Below are positions 43,451 through 52,318 of a stretch of 64,000 nt of DNA, in pieces (within the stretch, counting starts at the first letter, position 1; every line of letters starts with the position of its first letter). The stretch lies in contig CALSSE010000004.1 in assembly GCA_943788935.1 (NCBI GenBank), positions 1 to 64,000 of the forward strand, written 5' to 3'. The notes below the pieces were generated by a model. That model did not search any database. It saw only the letters and a program-made list of their open reading frames with translations, and had not been told where the DNA came from. Position numbers and translations under genes: made by a program. Origin of the DNA: an uncultured bacterium. Its GTDB lineage: Bacteria; Myxococcota_A; Bradymonadia; UBA7976; VGTA01.

Positions 43451-44332
43451 CTATCCACGTTTAGAGCGAATTTTAAAGTAGTTAATCAATGGAGCAGCGT
43501 AGTCTTGGTCATCGGTGCTCACTTTAATGTGACTGACCCCTGCTCGTTTCAGCAGGTCTTGCAAGGCTTCATCTCGTTGACGCTGAGCATCATTATATTG
43601 GGCGACCCCACGAGCGCCAAAGTCAAAGAAACTCAATGACCCAGAGGCGGCGTCTTGAACGCTCACGAGACCGAGCTTCGCCATCGCCTCCTCGGCGGGA
43701 TCAGTGAGGATCAACGGGATAAGGTCATGGCGGCGCGCCGAGACGTTGAGCGCGTGGTCAAATTGGGGAGAGAGGAAATCGGAGATTAAGAAGGCGACGA
43801 CTTTACGCCGAGTGATCTTATTGAGAAACTCCAAGGCCGTGGAGAGGTCAGCGCTCTCTCCTCTCCCCTCTTCAGTGAGGATCTCATCAATAAGGCGTAA
43901 GACATGAGTACGGCCCTTCTTAGGGGGAACATAGCGGTGAACTTGACCACTGAAGGTGATCAACCCGACTCGGTCTCCGCTCTTAATGGCAGAGAAGGCC
44001 ATCATCGCGGCGAGTCTCGCGGCGACTCTTCGCTTTTGAGCACCTCGGGTGCCAAAGCCCATGTTGCCGCTAGTGTCCATCAAGATGATCACCGAGAGCT
44101 CTCGCTCTTCGGTGTAGACCTTTACATGGGGTTGACCTGTGCGAGCAGTTACGTTCCAGTCGATTGTTCGAGGATCATCACCGGGGGTGTAAAGGCGCAC
44201 CTCATCAAAAGACATTCCTCGTCCTTTGAACACCGATTGGTAGTGGCCTGCCATTTGTTGATTAACGAGGCGCCTCGTAAAGATCTCGATGCGTCTTATC
44301 TCGGCGAGGAGCTCTTGTGAGAGCGGGGTCAT
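43451..44332 (-). CDS. DUF58 domain protein
   Basis: The 293-residue protein shows the DUF58 signatures GRGMSFDEVRLYTPGDDPRT, IDWNVTARTGQPHVKVY and LIILMDTSGNMGFGT-like text (IILMDTSGNMGFG), with a partly degenerate VWA-type fold. DUF58 proteins act with MoxR ATPases, often as chaperone-linked adaptors. The gene starts at the last base of the moxR stop (TGATG), so translation is coupled. It ends 49 bp before the next gene, the only real gap inside this operon. No signal peptide or membrane helix is seen. Confidence 0.92.
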   Translation of the reverse strand: MTPLSQELLAEIRRIEIFTRRLVNQQMAGHYQSVFKGRGMSFDEVRLYTPGDDPRTIDWNVTARTGQPHVKVYTEERELSVIILMDTSGNMGFGTRGAQKRRVAARLAAMMAFSAIKSGDRVGLITFSGQVHRYVPPKKGRTHVLRLIDEILTEEGRGESADLSTALEFLNKITRRKVVAFLISDFLSPQFDHALNVSARRHDLIPLILTDPAEEAMAKLGLVSVQDAASGSLSFFDFGARGVAQYNDAQRQRDEALQDLLKRAGVSHIKVSTDDQDYAAPLINYFKIRSKRG

Positions 44333-45324
44333 CAGGGGACCTCCACCACTTCAAGGATCCGTTGGATGAGGCCATCACTGTCGATGTCACGTGCCTCTGC
44401 CTCATAGGTGGGGATCACGCGATGTCTCAGGATATCGGGTGCTAAGGCCTTAATGTCCTCGGGGATCACATATCCGCGACGTTTCATAAAGGCGTGGGCA
44501 CGAGCGGCCTTCGCCATCCAGATGCTCGCTCGAGGGCTCGCACCGTACTGGATAAAGCCACTGTAATCCTTGAGACCTTTTACCTCAGAGGGTTGGCGGG
44601 TAGCGAAGATAATATTGAGAATATACTCTTTCACCTTGTCATCGAGATAGACCTCGTTAATGGTCTTCTGAGCTTCAGAGATCACCTCAGGAGTGATGAC
44701 CTGGCGGACCTTGGAGTCGCTAGGATTGAGCTGACGATCCATGATGACTCGCTCCTCATCCATAGTAGGATACCCCACCTTGACGAGCATCATGAAACGA
44801 TCTACTTGAGCCTCAGGGAGGGGGTAGGTTCCCTCTTGATCAATCGGATTTTGAGTCGCCATCACGAAGAAAGGTTTATCGAGCTGATAGCTAGTGTCTC
44901 CGATCGTGACTTGGCGCTCTTGCATGGCCTCGAGGAGCGCGCTCTGGACCTTGGCAGGAGCGCGGTTAATCTCATCAGCTAGGACGATTTGAGAGAAAAT
45001 AGGACCACGTTTCGGTACAAACTCTCCAGTCTTCTGATCATAGATTAAGGTACCGACGAGGTCGGCAGGAAGTAGATCAGGAGTGAACTGAATGCGCTGA
45101 AATTGAGCGCGAACCGTCTGTGCTAAAGTATTGACAGTGAGCGTCTTGGCGAGTCCGGGGACACCTTCAAGTAAGATGTGGCCTCCGGTGAGGAGACCGA
45201 GGAGAGTACGCTCGACCATTACTCGTTGACCGACGATGACTTTCTCTACCTCATTAAACACCTCATCGAGAAAGACGCTCTCTCGTCGAACCAGCTCATT
45301 GATAACGCGGACATCTTGTTGCAT
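44332..45324 (-). CDS. MoxR-family AAA+ ATPase
   Basis: The ~331-residue ATPase has a Walker A (LLEGVPGLAKT), Walker B (VLADEINRAPAKVQSALLEA), sensor 1 (FVMATQNPIDQEGTYPLPEA) and the DRFMMLVKVGYP loop typical of the MoxR group. It probably remodels or activates the VWA and DUF58 partners encoded directly downstream. The start is set at 45324 (ATG with GGAG about nine bases upstream). An upstream GTG at 45369 would add 15 residues not typical of the family. It is the first gene of the seven-gene minus-strand operon. Confidence 0.93.
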   Translation of the reverse strand: MQQDVRVINELVRRESVFLDEVFNEVEKVIVGQRVMVERTLLGLLTGGHILLEGVPGLAKTLTVNTLAQTVRAQFQRIQFTPDLLPADLVGTLIYDQKTGEFVPKRGPIFSQIVLADEINRAPAKVQSALLEAMQERQVTIGDTSYQLDKPFFVMATQNPIDQEGTYPLPEAQVDRFMMLVKVGYPTMDEERVIMDRQLNPSDSKVRQVITPEVISEAQKTINEVYLDDKVKEYILNIIFATRQPSEVKGLKDYSGFIQYGASPRASIWMAKAARAHAFMKRRGYVIPEDIKALAPDILRHRVIPTYEAEARDIDSDGLIQRILEVVEVP

Positions 45325-45471
45325 AGATAAAGCTCCGAGTAAGTAAAGGGGGTGCTCTATAACACGCACCTCATCATTGACATAGTGTTTGGATGCAGAC
45401 TGTGGTGACCAAGCCTAACGATGTCAAGTCCTCTCCCCATTCCTCTTCGCAATAAATAACGAATATTTCAG

Positions 45472-45494
45472 AGAAAAAAATTAGGTTTTTTTCT
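45472..45494 (-). terminator. Weak A/T-only hairpin after the protease gene
   Basis: AGAAAAAAA (45472-45480) and TTTTTTTCT (45486-45494) are perfect inverted repeats around TTAGG. The hairpin lies five bases beyond the protease stop at 45500. The minus-strand transcript would carry a short U-run after it. A stem with only A/T pairs is weak, so termination is uncertain. It could also mark the promoter region of the moxR operon. Confidence 0.3.
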
Positions 45495-45499
45495 TTAAA

Positions 45500-46945
45500 T
45501 TAGCCATTTTCGTTATTTGGAGCAGCGATGACGGCCATCACTTTAGGTTTAAGAGCGAGGACGAGCGCTAACAATAAAGCCCACCCTGATGAGAGATCAA
45601 CGTTCGTGGTCGTGGCACATCCTGAAGTTGTGCTAAATTTCGCCTCATTAGCGATATCAAGCCGAATCTCTTCATCTCCTGTGCATTGGAGTTGATCGTC
45701 AGGTAGCTCAGAGACACAGGCGACGCGATCCCCGTTCTCAAAGTTTCTACACACCGCGTTCACACACTGCACTCTTCGCTCTTCGCCATATTCACAGCGA
45801 ACGAGGGTGTTGTCTCCTTCACAGCGCCCTGAGCTTGGTGTGTTAGGACACGCAAATTCGTCTGCTCTGATACAATCGAAACGTTGGGAGGTGAGGTCAA
45901 ATCCGCAGAACAGGCCTTCACTTCTACAATTAACTTGTTGAGCTACTCCATCTAGACAAAATGTGACGAGTTCTTGGTCACCGTCTATTTTACAGCTATA
46001 GTCTTTGTAGAGCCCTCTACAGCCGATGAGATCTCGATTGCTATTAGAGGTATATACGTTGAGATTTCGAAATATCCCATCTCGCTCTATGTCGATACGA
46101 GTATGTTGATCGAGCCCGATACAGCAAGGGTCACCGCTGGTCACGACGGCGATAATACTCACTTCCCCATCGATACCGGGGGCGAGCATTGGACCTCCAC
46201 TATCACCCCCACATACCCCCTGCTCATTGAGTCCATTGGTGATGATATATGTAGGGGTGATCATCTCTACTCTCACCGAGGCGAAATATCTCCCTGATTC
46301 ATTGTCGTGATGATTCTCACCGTACCCGGTAATATCGACCATTGCTTGGGTGAGGTTGGCCTTGAAATCGCCTGTGATCTCAGTGAGATTGATGGGGATC
46401 GGTCGTAAACCCGCTCTTTCGAAGGGCCGGCCCGGGAAGCGAATAATGGCGAGATCATACTTATCGCTATACTCAACATCGCTGATCTGAAAGGGAAAGA
46501 TATCTTCACTCCTTTGTATATCTATCTCATTGAGTATTCCATCGACCCGCTGGGCGAGTCGGGCTGTATCGGAAAAGAGATAAAAATTGAGATCATCAGA
46601 TCGTCTATATCCTTCCTTATCAATGAAGCAGTGTCGGGCGGTGAGTAGAATATTCTCAGAGATCACAGTCGCGGTGCACTTAAAATTACCAACCATGATC
46701 CAGCCAATGGCCTTCTCTTGTTCGAGAGAGAGCTGAACATTCATCGCCGTCAGGTTACCATTACGAATAGAGAGCCGTTGAGTCTCTAGGATCGGTTGGG
46801 CCTCACTCGGACTAATAAGAGAGTTGAGAGAGATGAGAGAGATGAGAGAGTAGGATAAGAGAGCGCAGCTCATCGCTCTGAGCCAAAAGTGACAGAAACG
46901 ATAGAAGCGACAGAAACGACAGAAATGAGTGATTGTCCAAGACAT
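45500..46945 (-). CDS. Secreted trypsin-like (S1) serine protease with a MYXO-CTERM-like tail
   Basis: The ~481-residue protein has a signal peptide (MSCALLSYSLISLISL region, cleavage near SEAQP). The protease domain shows the triad in order: His in LLTARHCF, Asp in KYDLAIIRFPG, Ser in GVCGGDSGGPML. Cysteine-rich modules follow (CKIDGDQELVTFC, CPNTPSSGRCEGD). The end is SGCATTTNVDLSSGWALLLA, then ALVLALKPK, resembling a MYXO-CTERM sorting signal (Gly-Cys, hydrophobic helix, basic end), though the basic cluster is short. Start uncertain: a TTG at 46966 would add seven residues; I prefer ATG 46945. Near the N-terminus, repeated short codons give FCRFCRFYRFC. Confidence 0.88.
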   Translation of the reverse strand: MSWTITHFCRFCRFYRFCHFWLRAMSCALLSYSLISLISLNSLISPSEAQPILETQRLSIRNGNLTAMNVQLSLEQEKAIGWIMVGNFKCTATVISENILLTARHCFIDKEGYRRSDDLNFYLFSDTARLAQRVDGILNEIDIQRSEDIFPFQISDVEYSDKYDLAIIRFPGRPFERAGLRPIPINLTEITGDFKANLTQAMVDITGYGENHHDNESGRYFASVRVEMITPTYIITNGLNEQGVCGGDSGGPMLAPGIDGEVSIIAVVTSGDPCCIGLDQHTRIDIERDGIFRNLNVYTSNSNRDLIGCRGLYKDYSCKIDGDQELVTFCLDGVAQQVNCRSEGLFCGFDLTSQRFDCIRADEFACPNTPSSGRCEGDNTLVRCEYGEERRVQCVNAVCRNFENGDRVACVSELPDDQLQCTGDEEIRLDIANEAKFSTTSGCATTTNVDLSSGWALLLALVLALKPKVMAVIAAPNNENG

Positions 46946-46994
46946 CGATATTCTAACTTTCAACAAAGGAATGAGGCTCTATCTAGTGTAATGG

Positions 46995-47846
46995 TCAGCC
47001 TTTGACTCCCCCAGAGGTGAGGCCTCCGACGAGATGTTTTTGGAGTATAAAGAAGAGGAGCATAACAGGCAAACTGACCAGTGTCGCTCCCGCAGCGAAG
47101 TGACCCCACTCTGTGCTGTATTCACCGACATACTGTTGTAGTCGAACAGGATAAGTATAGGCGCGCTCATCGCTCATAAAGGTCGCAGCGAGGATATACT
47201 CATTCCAAGCGGTCATAAAACTGAAGAGAGCGGTCACCGCCAAAGCAGGCCGGCTGAGAGGAATAATGATACGCCAAAAGAGGGTAAAGGGTCCTGCGCC
47301 ATCGACGAGCGCGCTCTCCTCTAGCTCTCGAGGGATGGTGTCAAAATAGCCTTTGAGATTCCATACACAGAAGGGGATCGCGGTTGTACTATAGACTAAA
47401 ACTAGACCAGCGACGTGATCGAGTAGACCGAGCGCATCGATCACTTGGTAGAGAGGGATCATCATCAGCGTGCCGGGAAACATCTGAGTCACGAGGAAGG
47501 CGTTAAGTCCCGCCCGTCGACCAGGGAAACGATAGCGACTGAGCGCATAGGCGGCAGTACAAGAGAAGAAGACCCCGATCAAGGTGGTGAGCGCTGAGAC
47601 CCATAAAGAATTGAAAATTTGGGTAAAAAATAGAGGCTCATTGATGATATCGGTGAAGTTCTGAGCGCTTAATACCGTCGGGAAAGGGTTGAGTGACAGG
47701 TCAAATGACTGACTCGGTCTTAGCGCCATCTTCAGTACCCACAGCGCGGGAGTAACGATCATAAAACATAGGGGGAGCAAGAGGAGGTGAGGCCACTGTC
47801 CACCGAGCCACTCTTGTTCCAGGGCAGAGCGTCGCTGTTCGCTCAT
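46995..47846 (-). CDS. malG: Sugar ABC transporter permease (MalG-like)
   Basis: The 283-residue permease has six predicted helices and the EAA cytoplasmic loop (IPRELEESALVDGAGPFTLF) that contacts the ATPase. It follows the MalF-like gene with a four-base overlap. With MalK, MalE and MalF relatives it forms a carbohydrate uptake (CUT1) transporter. Maltodextrin is a plausible but unproven substrate because no amylase or glucosidase gene lies nearby. The gene is last in the operon, 49 bp before the protease gene. Confidence 0.88.
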   Translation of the reverse strand: MSEQRRSALEQEWLGGQWPHLLLLPLCFMIVTPALWVLKMALRPSQSFDLSLNPFPTVLSAQNFTDIINEPLFFTQIFNSLWVSALTTLIGVFFSCTAAYALSRYRFPGRRAGLNAFLVTQMFPGTLMMIPLYQVIDALGLLDHVAGLVLVYSTTAIPFCVWNLKGYFDTIPRELEESALVDGAGPFTLFWRIIIPLSRPALAVTALFSFMTAWNEYILAATFMSDERAYTYPVRLQQYVGEYSTEWGHFAAGATLVSLPVMLLFFILQKHLVGGLTSGGVKG

Positions 47847-49468
47847 TGATACACCTCCTCAGCGGCCTTGCTCAGTCGTTGAGTGAGCCTCGCATAGCCA
47901 AGCAGGATGAAGAAGATGACTAGTGAGTAAGCGGCAGCGTACCCATAGCGATCTTGCTCAAAAGCCCATCTGTAAGCCTCAGTGATCAATATATCGGTCG
48001 CTCCTCCGGGTTGTCCTCCGCTCACTAAATAAATGATATTAAACATATTGAAGGTCCACACTGAGCCAAGGATAACCGCCGGGAGTAAGGCGGGCTTGAG
48101 GAGGGGGAGAGTGATTGAGCGAAACGTCTGCCATCGAGAAGCCCCCGCGATGTCAGCAGCTTCATAGAGGTCGGTCGGTATACTCTGTAAGGCGCCTAGG
48201 GTGACTACCATCATGAAGGGAAAGCCTAACCAAGTGTTAGTCGTAATATTGGCGGTCATCGCTCCCCAAAATGAGCCCATCCAAGAGACGGGCTCAATCC
48301 CTAAACGTTCTAAGAGCTGATTAATAAGCCCATATTGTTGGTTGAACATTCCCTTCCAAATCAGGGCGGTGATATAGTTGGGGATCGCCCAAGGGATGAT
48401 CAAGAGAGCTCGATATAGTCCTCTTAATTTGAGACCCTCTCGGTTGAGGAGGAGAGCGAAACTGAGCCCGATTGAAGTGTGGAGCAGGACGTTAGAGAAG
48501 GTCCAAAACAGAGTCACCGCGAGAGTAAAGTAGAAATTGAGCGGGTGACTCAAGGGGTAGTCACTAGCGGAGAGGATATTGATAAAATGACTTAATCCTA
48601 CCCATTCAAAGTGCCCATGACTGTGTCTCATAAAGGCGAGCGCGACTCCGATTGAAAAAGGAATAAAGACTAAAAGTCCTACGCTGACCAAGGTCGGGGC
48701 CATGTATGTATAAGCGACCCGGTGCGCTGAACGTCTCCCTTCGGTAATGCTCTGCGAAAGGCCAAGTATCACTAGGGGAACCATAGCGATGATAGGGATT
48801 AAAGTTGCCCCCTCAAGGCTCTGTTGGGTAGAGACTTCAGCTTTAGAGATCTCCCAAAACAAGCTTAGACCCAGCGGAGTCATGGAGAGTGGGGTGAGGG
48901 CGGCGAGACGCCACCCTTGATGGACTTTGGCACAGGCGAGGAGCGCGAAGAGGAGTGAGAAGAGTCCACCGAGCATTAAACTTAACCATGGTAAGGGAGG
49001 AGGCGAGCGCGGGGTGAGCCGAGCGATTCGACGTTGACCCAAGGTTGAGCGGTCCTTGGTGTTTATTGAAGCAGGAGAGGCAGCCCATAAGCCACCCTTG
49101 GCACCTCGCCAACGGTTTTGGTTACGCCAATAAGCATCAAACCATGGCTTATCTTCGGCGCTAGCGAGGTGGTGACCATCGCTAGTGTCTATCAGCGTAG
49201 TGAGCGATGCGGGTAAGCCTCGCTCTTTAGGGGTGAGCACTCTGACCTCTAGCCTTGAGGTGATGTCAGAAGAGAGAGCGCTAGTAGATGATGCGCTCAT
49301 AATACGCTCCAAGGAGGCCTCACTCGATGCTTGATAATGAGCGCCGAGCCCCCGATGGAGGCTGAGTCCCCCTAAAAATAAGGAGATCGCCATGGTGATG
49401 ATGACCCCCACATATCCGCGATCCGCTCTTGGGGTTGTGGGAGTGAGGCTCTTTACTTGATCAATCAT
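47843..49468 (-). CDS. malF: Sugar ABC transporter permease with N-terminal extension (MalF-like)
   Basis: The 541-residue permease is longer than the usual ~300 of the family. The extra N-terminal ~250 residues contain one helix near 20-40, a ~110-residue segment likely to be periplasmic (KPWFDAYWRNQNRWRGAKGG), and further helices (~165-240), resembling the extended MalF type. The transporter core has YTYMAPTLVSVGLLVFIPFS and the EAA loop IPTDLYEAADIAGASRWQTF. It overlaps the preceding and following genes by four bases each. The extension may contact the binding protein, as in E. coli MalF, although the sequence is not visibly similar there. Confidence 0.85.
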   Translation of the reverse strand: MIDQVKSLTPTTPRADRGYVGVIITMAISLFLGGLSLHRGLGAHYQASSEASLERIMSASSTSALSSDITSRLEVRVLTPKERGLPASLTTLIDTSDGHHLASAEDKPWFDAYWRNQNRWRGAKGGLWAASPASINTKDRSTLGQRRIARLTPRSPPPLPWLSLMLGGLFSLLFALLACAKVHQGWRLAALTPLSMTPLGLSLFWEISKAEVSTQQSLEGATLIPIIAMVPLVILGLSQSITEGRRSAHRVAYTYMAPTLVSVGLLVFIPFSIGVALAFMRHSHGHFEWVGLSHFINILSASDYPLSHPLNFYFTLAVTLFWTFSNVLLHTSIGLSFALLLNREGLKLRGLYRALLIIPWAIPNYITALIWKGMFNQQYGLINQLLERLGIEPVSWMGSFWGAMTANITTNTWLGFPFMMVVTLGALQSIPTDLYEAADIAGASRWQTFRSITLPLLKPALLPAVILGSVWTFNMFNIIYLVSGGQPGGATDILITEAYRWAFEQDRYGYAAAYSLVIFFILLGYARLTQRLSKAAEEVYQ

Positions 49469-50820
49469 CGTTTCACCTCTCCTTCAGCGAGCGATCTCAA
49501 GACTGCTTTTTGGGCTTCCTCGAAGGCCGCGGGAAGGGGAGCCTCATAGATGATCGCTTGTCCTAGTGCTCTTTTAATAGGTGTCCAAATAGATTTCATT
49601 TGAGGCTCATTGCTGAGTGGAACAGCGCGGGAGATTTGCTCTTGAAATACAGCTTGCCAGGGCGCTAAGAGAGCGCCCGTTAATGACTTGTGAGCGATGA
49701 GTTCTCCTCTCTCAACCCTTTGGGTGGCGATCCGAGGTGAAGAGAGGTAGCTGGCGAGGCGCCAAGCGAGCCGTGGTTGGGCCGCACGAGCGGAGACCAT
49801 CACTCCCTCGACGCTGAGATAGGGTTGTAGAGGACGTCCGGTCTCTTCTAGGAGAGGGAGGGGGGTGACCGACCATTGATCTTCAGAGAGGCCACCAAGC
49901 TCGGCGATAAACCACGGGCCATTGATAAGATAGGCGAGTCGACCGCTGCGAAAAAGTTCCGACGCCAAGGCTCCATCCACCTCGGGAGGAATGATGGCTC
50001 GTGACCTGAACCCCTTGATGAGCCCGGCGCTTTGTCTCATCGCTTCGCTATTGAGCTGGGGTTGACCTCGCTGGAGCGCGCGACCACCATAGGCGTGTAG
50101 CCATGGAGCGTGGAAGTAGAGGCTATCGATCTCTGAATACGCTAGTCCCCAAACTCTCTGTCCATTGGGTAAGTTTTTGGTTCTCTCACTAGCGGCGCTT
50201 GCTCTCTCGATGAGCTCTCTCACAGTAGACGGTGAGTCAACGAGCTTTGGGTTGTAGAACAAAGCGAGCGCCTTACAGGAGAGCGGGAGCCCATAAAGCT
50301 GTTGTCGATAGGTAAAAGCGCTCACTGTCGCTGGGAGATACCGATCATAGTGTGGACGGTCGATCCAAAAACTAAGCGGCTCGATCAGCTCTGCTTCAGC
50401 CCAATCTCCTACGCGATCGTGAGCGCCGATAAACACGTCTGGTCCATTGCCGCGAGGGATCGCGACTTGCAACTTATTAGCGAAGGCGTTGTGAGGGAGT
50501 TGAAGAGCGGTGACCCGCAAGCCAGTCTCTGATTCAAAGAGCTGAAGGTCTTGCTCCAAGTGTCGTTGTTCATCTCCTCGTAGTGCATGCCATAAGATTA
50601 GTCCTCTCTCGGAGGAAGCCAATGACGAGGAGGTAGAGCTTGATGAGGAGGTAGAGCTTGATGAGGGGACTTTACATGACCATAACGAGAGGCTAGACGT
50701 CAGCAGGATCACAAAACATACGCTTAGAGATCGAGAGATCAGAGACCAGGAGGTGGCGCGTTGGCAGAATGAATGATGGGGCGAGGGGGACGAGTTAGAG
50801 AGAGAGAGCGCGTTACTCAT
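49465..50820 (-). CDS. Sugar-binding lipoprotein of an ABC transporter (MalE-like)
   Basis: The 451-residue protein has a lipobox LWSC after a signal peptide, then a Ser/Thr-rich linker (SSSSTSSSSSTSSSLASS) encoded by short tandem repeats. The family 1 solute-binding fold follows: LILWHALRGDEQRHLEQDL, FESETGLRVTALQLP, GNGPDVFIGAHDRVGDWA, LPLSCKALALFYNP and LAYLINGPWFIAEL. It would capture a sugar or oligosaccharide and deliver it to the MalF/MalG-type permeases. It overlaps both neighbours by four bases. The substrate is not shown by the sequence. Confidence 0.88.
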   Translation of the reverse strand: MSNALSLSNSSPSPHHSFCQRATSWSLISRSLSVCFVILLTSSLSLWSCKVPSSSSTSSSSSTSSSLASSERGLILWHALRGDEQRHLEQDLQLFESETGLRVTALQLPHNAFANKLQVAIPRGNGPDVFIGAHDRVGDWAEAELIEPLSFWIDRPHYDRYLPATVSAFTYRQQLYGLPLSCKALALFYNPKLVDSPSTVRELIERASAASERTKNLPNGQRVWGLAYSEIDSLYFHAPWLHAYGGRALQRGQPQLNSEAMRQSAGLIKGFRSRAIIPPEVDGALASELFRSGRLAYLINGPWFIAELGGLSEDQWSVTPLPLLEETGRPLQPYLSVEGVMVSARAAQPRLAWRLASYLSSPRIATQRVERGELIAHKSLTGALLAPWQAVFQEQISRAVPLSNEPQMKSIWTPIKRALGQAIIYEAPLPAAFEEAQKAVLRSLAEGEVKR

Positions 50821-51962
50821 CCGGGTAACCTCTCTCCCTTTTCATCAGCGCTGAAGAGGTGTAGGTGCTCTGGTTTAAACTTAAGAATGAGTCGCTGACC
50901 TCTGTTGATCTTTACTTCGCTTGAGACCTTCAGGACGATCGGTTTAGTCGATGGCTGATCGCCGCTTGAGATGTCTGGGAAGCAATAACAGATGGTCTCA
51001 CTTCCGAGAGGCTCAACGAACTCTACGGTCGCCCATAGATCGCCATTCTTAAGCTCTTCAGACTTTTCATTCCCTTCTTCATTGAAGCGAGCTTCGAGTT
51101 GATGAGGCCTAATCCCGAGATCGAGCGATGAACCCGTGTTGAGACCCGCATTGATGAGCGCGTCATATCTCTCAGAGGGGAGCAGCAGCTCTCGGCCTAA
51201 GAGTGAGAGGCCGTTCTTGGTGAGCTCAACATTAATGAGGTTCATGGTAGGGCTCCCAATAAAGGTGGCCACAAAGCGGTTCTCGGGCCTGTCATGAAGC
51301 TCTAGTGGAGGCCCAATCTGTTGTACTTGCCCATCGCGCAGTAGGACGACTCTGTCGGCGAGGGTCATGGCTTCTACTTGGTCATGAGTGACGTAAAAGC
51401 TCGTCGCCTTCATTTCTTTCTGGAGCTTATTGATCTCTATTCTCATCTCAGCGCGCAGCTGGGCGTCTAGGTTAGAGAGCGGCTCGTCAAAGAGAAAAAT
51501 AGAAGGCTGTCGAGCGACCGCTCTTGCCATCGCCACCCGCTGCCTCTGACCACCAGACATCTGCTTGGGTTTTCGATCGAGTAAAGCGTGGATCTGTAGC
51601 TTCTTCGATACTCGCTCTACTCTTTGGTCAATCTCATCTTTCGGTAGTTTTTGGAGAGTCAGCCCAAAGGCGATATTCTCCCGCACCGTCATATGAGGAT
51701 AAAGAGCATAGCTCTGAAAGACCATACCGATCTGTCTCGCTTTGGGGGGGAGGTCATTCGCTCTCTCGCCGTTGATCAATAAGGTCCCCTCACTGATCTC
51801 TTCTAGACCAGCGATCATTCTGAGAGTGGTGCTCTTACCACATCCTGAAGGTCCTACTAAGGCTATTAACTCCCCTGGTTTTACGTCAAGATGGAGGTCG
51901 GTAACCGCCTCAAAACCGTTGGGATATCGCTTGGTAAGCCCTTCTATTTTTACGTGAGTCAT
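50817..51962 (-). CDS. malK: Sugar ABC transporter ATP-binding protein (MalK/UgpC-like)
   Basis: The ~381-residue ATPase has Walker A (VGPSGCGKSTTLRMIAGLEE), Q-loop (MVFQSYALYPHMT), signature LSGG-type MSGGQRQRVAMARA, Walker B (IFLFDEPLSNLDAQLRAEM) and the His-loop TSFYVTHDQVEAMTLADRV. The C-terminal ~140 residues form the regulatory TOBE-type domain (LDLGIRPHQLEARF). It powers the sugar transporter encoded downstream and can energise CUT1 permeases. The start at 51962 gives MTHVKIEGLTKRYPNG; an upstream ATG at 51989 is possible but lacks a ribosome site. It is the first gene of the operon and is divergent from the prenyltransferase-fold gene. Confidence 0.93.
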   Translation of the reverse strand: MTHVKIEGLTKRYPNGFEAVTDLHLDVKPGELIALVGPSGCGKSTTLRMIAGLEEISEGTLLINGERANDLPPKARQIGMVFQSYALYPHMTVRENIAFGLTLQKLPKDEIDQRVERVSKKLQIHALLDRKPKQMSGGQRQRVAMARAVARQPSIFLFDEPLSNLDAQLRAEMRIEINKLQKEMKATSFYVTHDQVEAMTLADRVVLLRDGQVQQIGPPLELHDRPENRFVATFIGSPTMNLINVELTKNGLSLLGRELLLPSERYDALINAGLNTGSSLDLGIRPHQLEARFNEEGNEKSEELKNGDLWATVEFVEPLGSETICYCFPDISSGDQPSTKPIVLKVSSEVKINRGQRLILKFKPEHLHLFSADEKGERLPG

Positions 51963-52318
51963 GATGCTTCCGATCTTACCCGCAGTCATGCTACATCAAA
52001 GTAGCTGTGGTTGTGGGTGTATATGCCTAATGATCAGTCGAGATCATGGGCGCTCTCATATGAGTCGCAATGCTAATAATTTACTGGGTTCATCATTTAT
52101 TCGCTCAATCGCTAAGTCAACACTCTCTTTTGTCCTTCAGCGCTGAAACCACTCCTTCTTCTATATTGTCGATCACCTACCTTGGTCATAACTCCACTGT
52201 GATAAGGCTCGAATAGATTCATCCGAAGCTCTTCTGTTCCCTAGTACATATATTTGATGACCTGCCCTAAAGAATAAGTAATATATGTGCTAGTCCATGA
52301 CTCAAAGGAGTTCTCCCT
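51963..52318. other. Divergent intergenic region with candidate operators
   Basis: This 356-bp gap separates malK (minus) from the prenyltransferase-fold gene (plus). It holds a perfect 12-bp palindrome TTCAGCGCTGAA at 52136-52147. On the minus strand there is a possible promoter TTGACT-17-AATGAT (minus-35 at 52115-52120). A 13-bp inverted repeat (CTAGTACATATAT at 52241-52253 and ATATATGTGCTAG at 52281-52293, one G-T pair) lies just upstream of the plus-strand start. I see no RNA gene or small coding frame. Confidence 0.6.
52104..52147 (-). promoter_or_regulatory. Candidate malK promoter with upstream palindrome
   Basis: TTGACT (52115-52120 on the minus strand) with a 17-base gap to AATGAT fits a weak sigma-70 promoter pointing to malK. 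The palindrome TTCAGCGCTGAA with a central CG is of the kind bound by LacI-type regulators and sits about 15 bases upstream of the minus-35. The distance to the malK start (about 130 bases) implies a leader. No regulator gene is adjacent. Confidence 0.3.
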
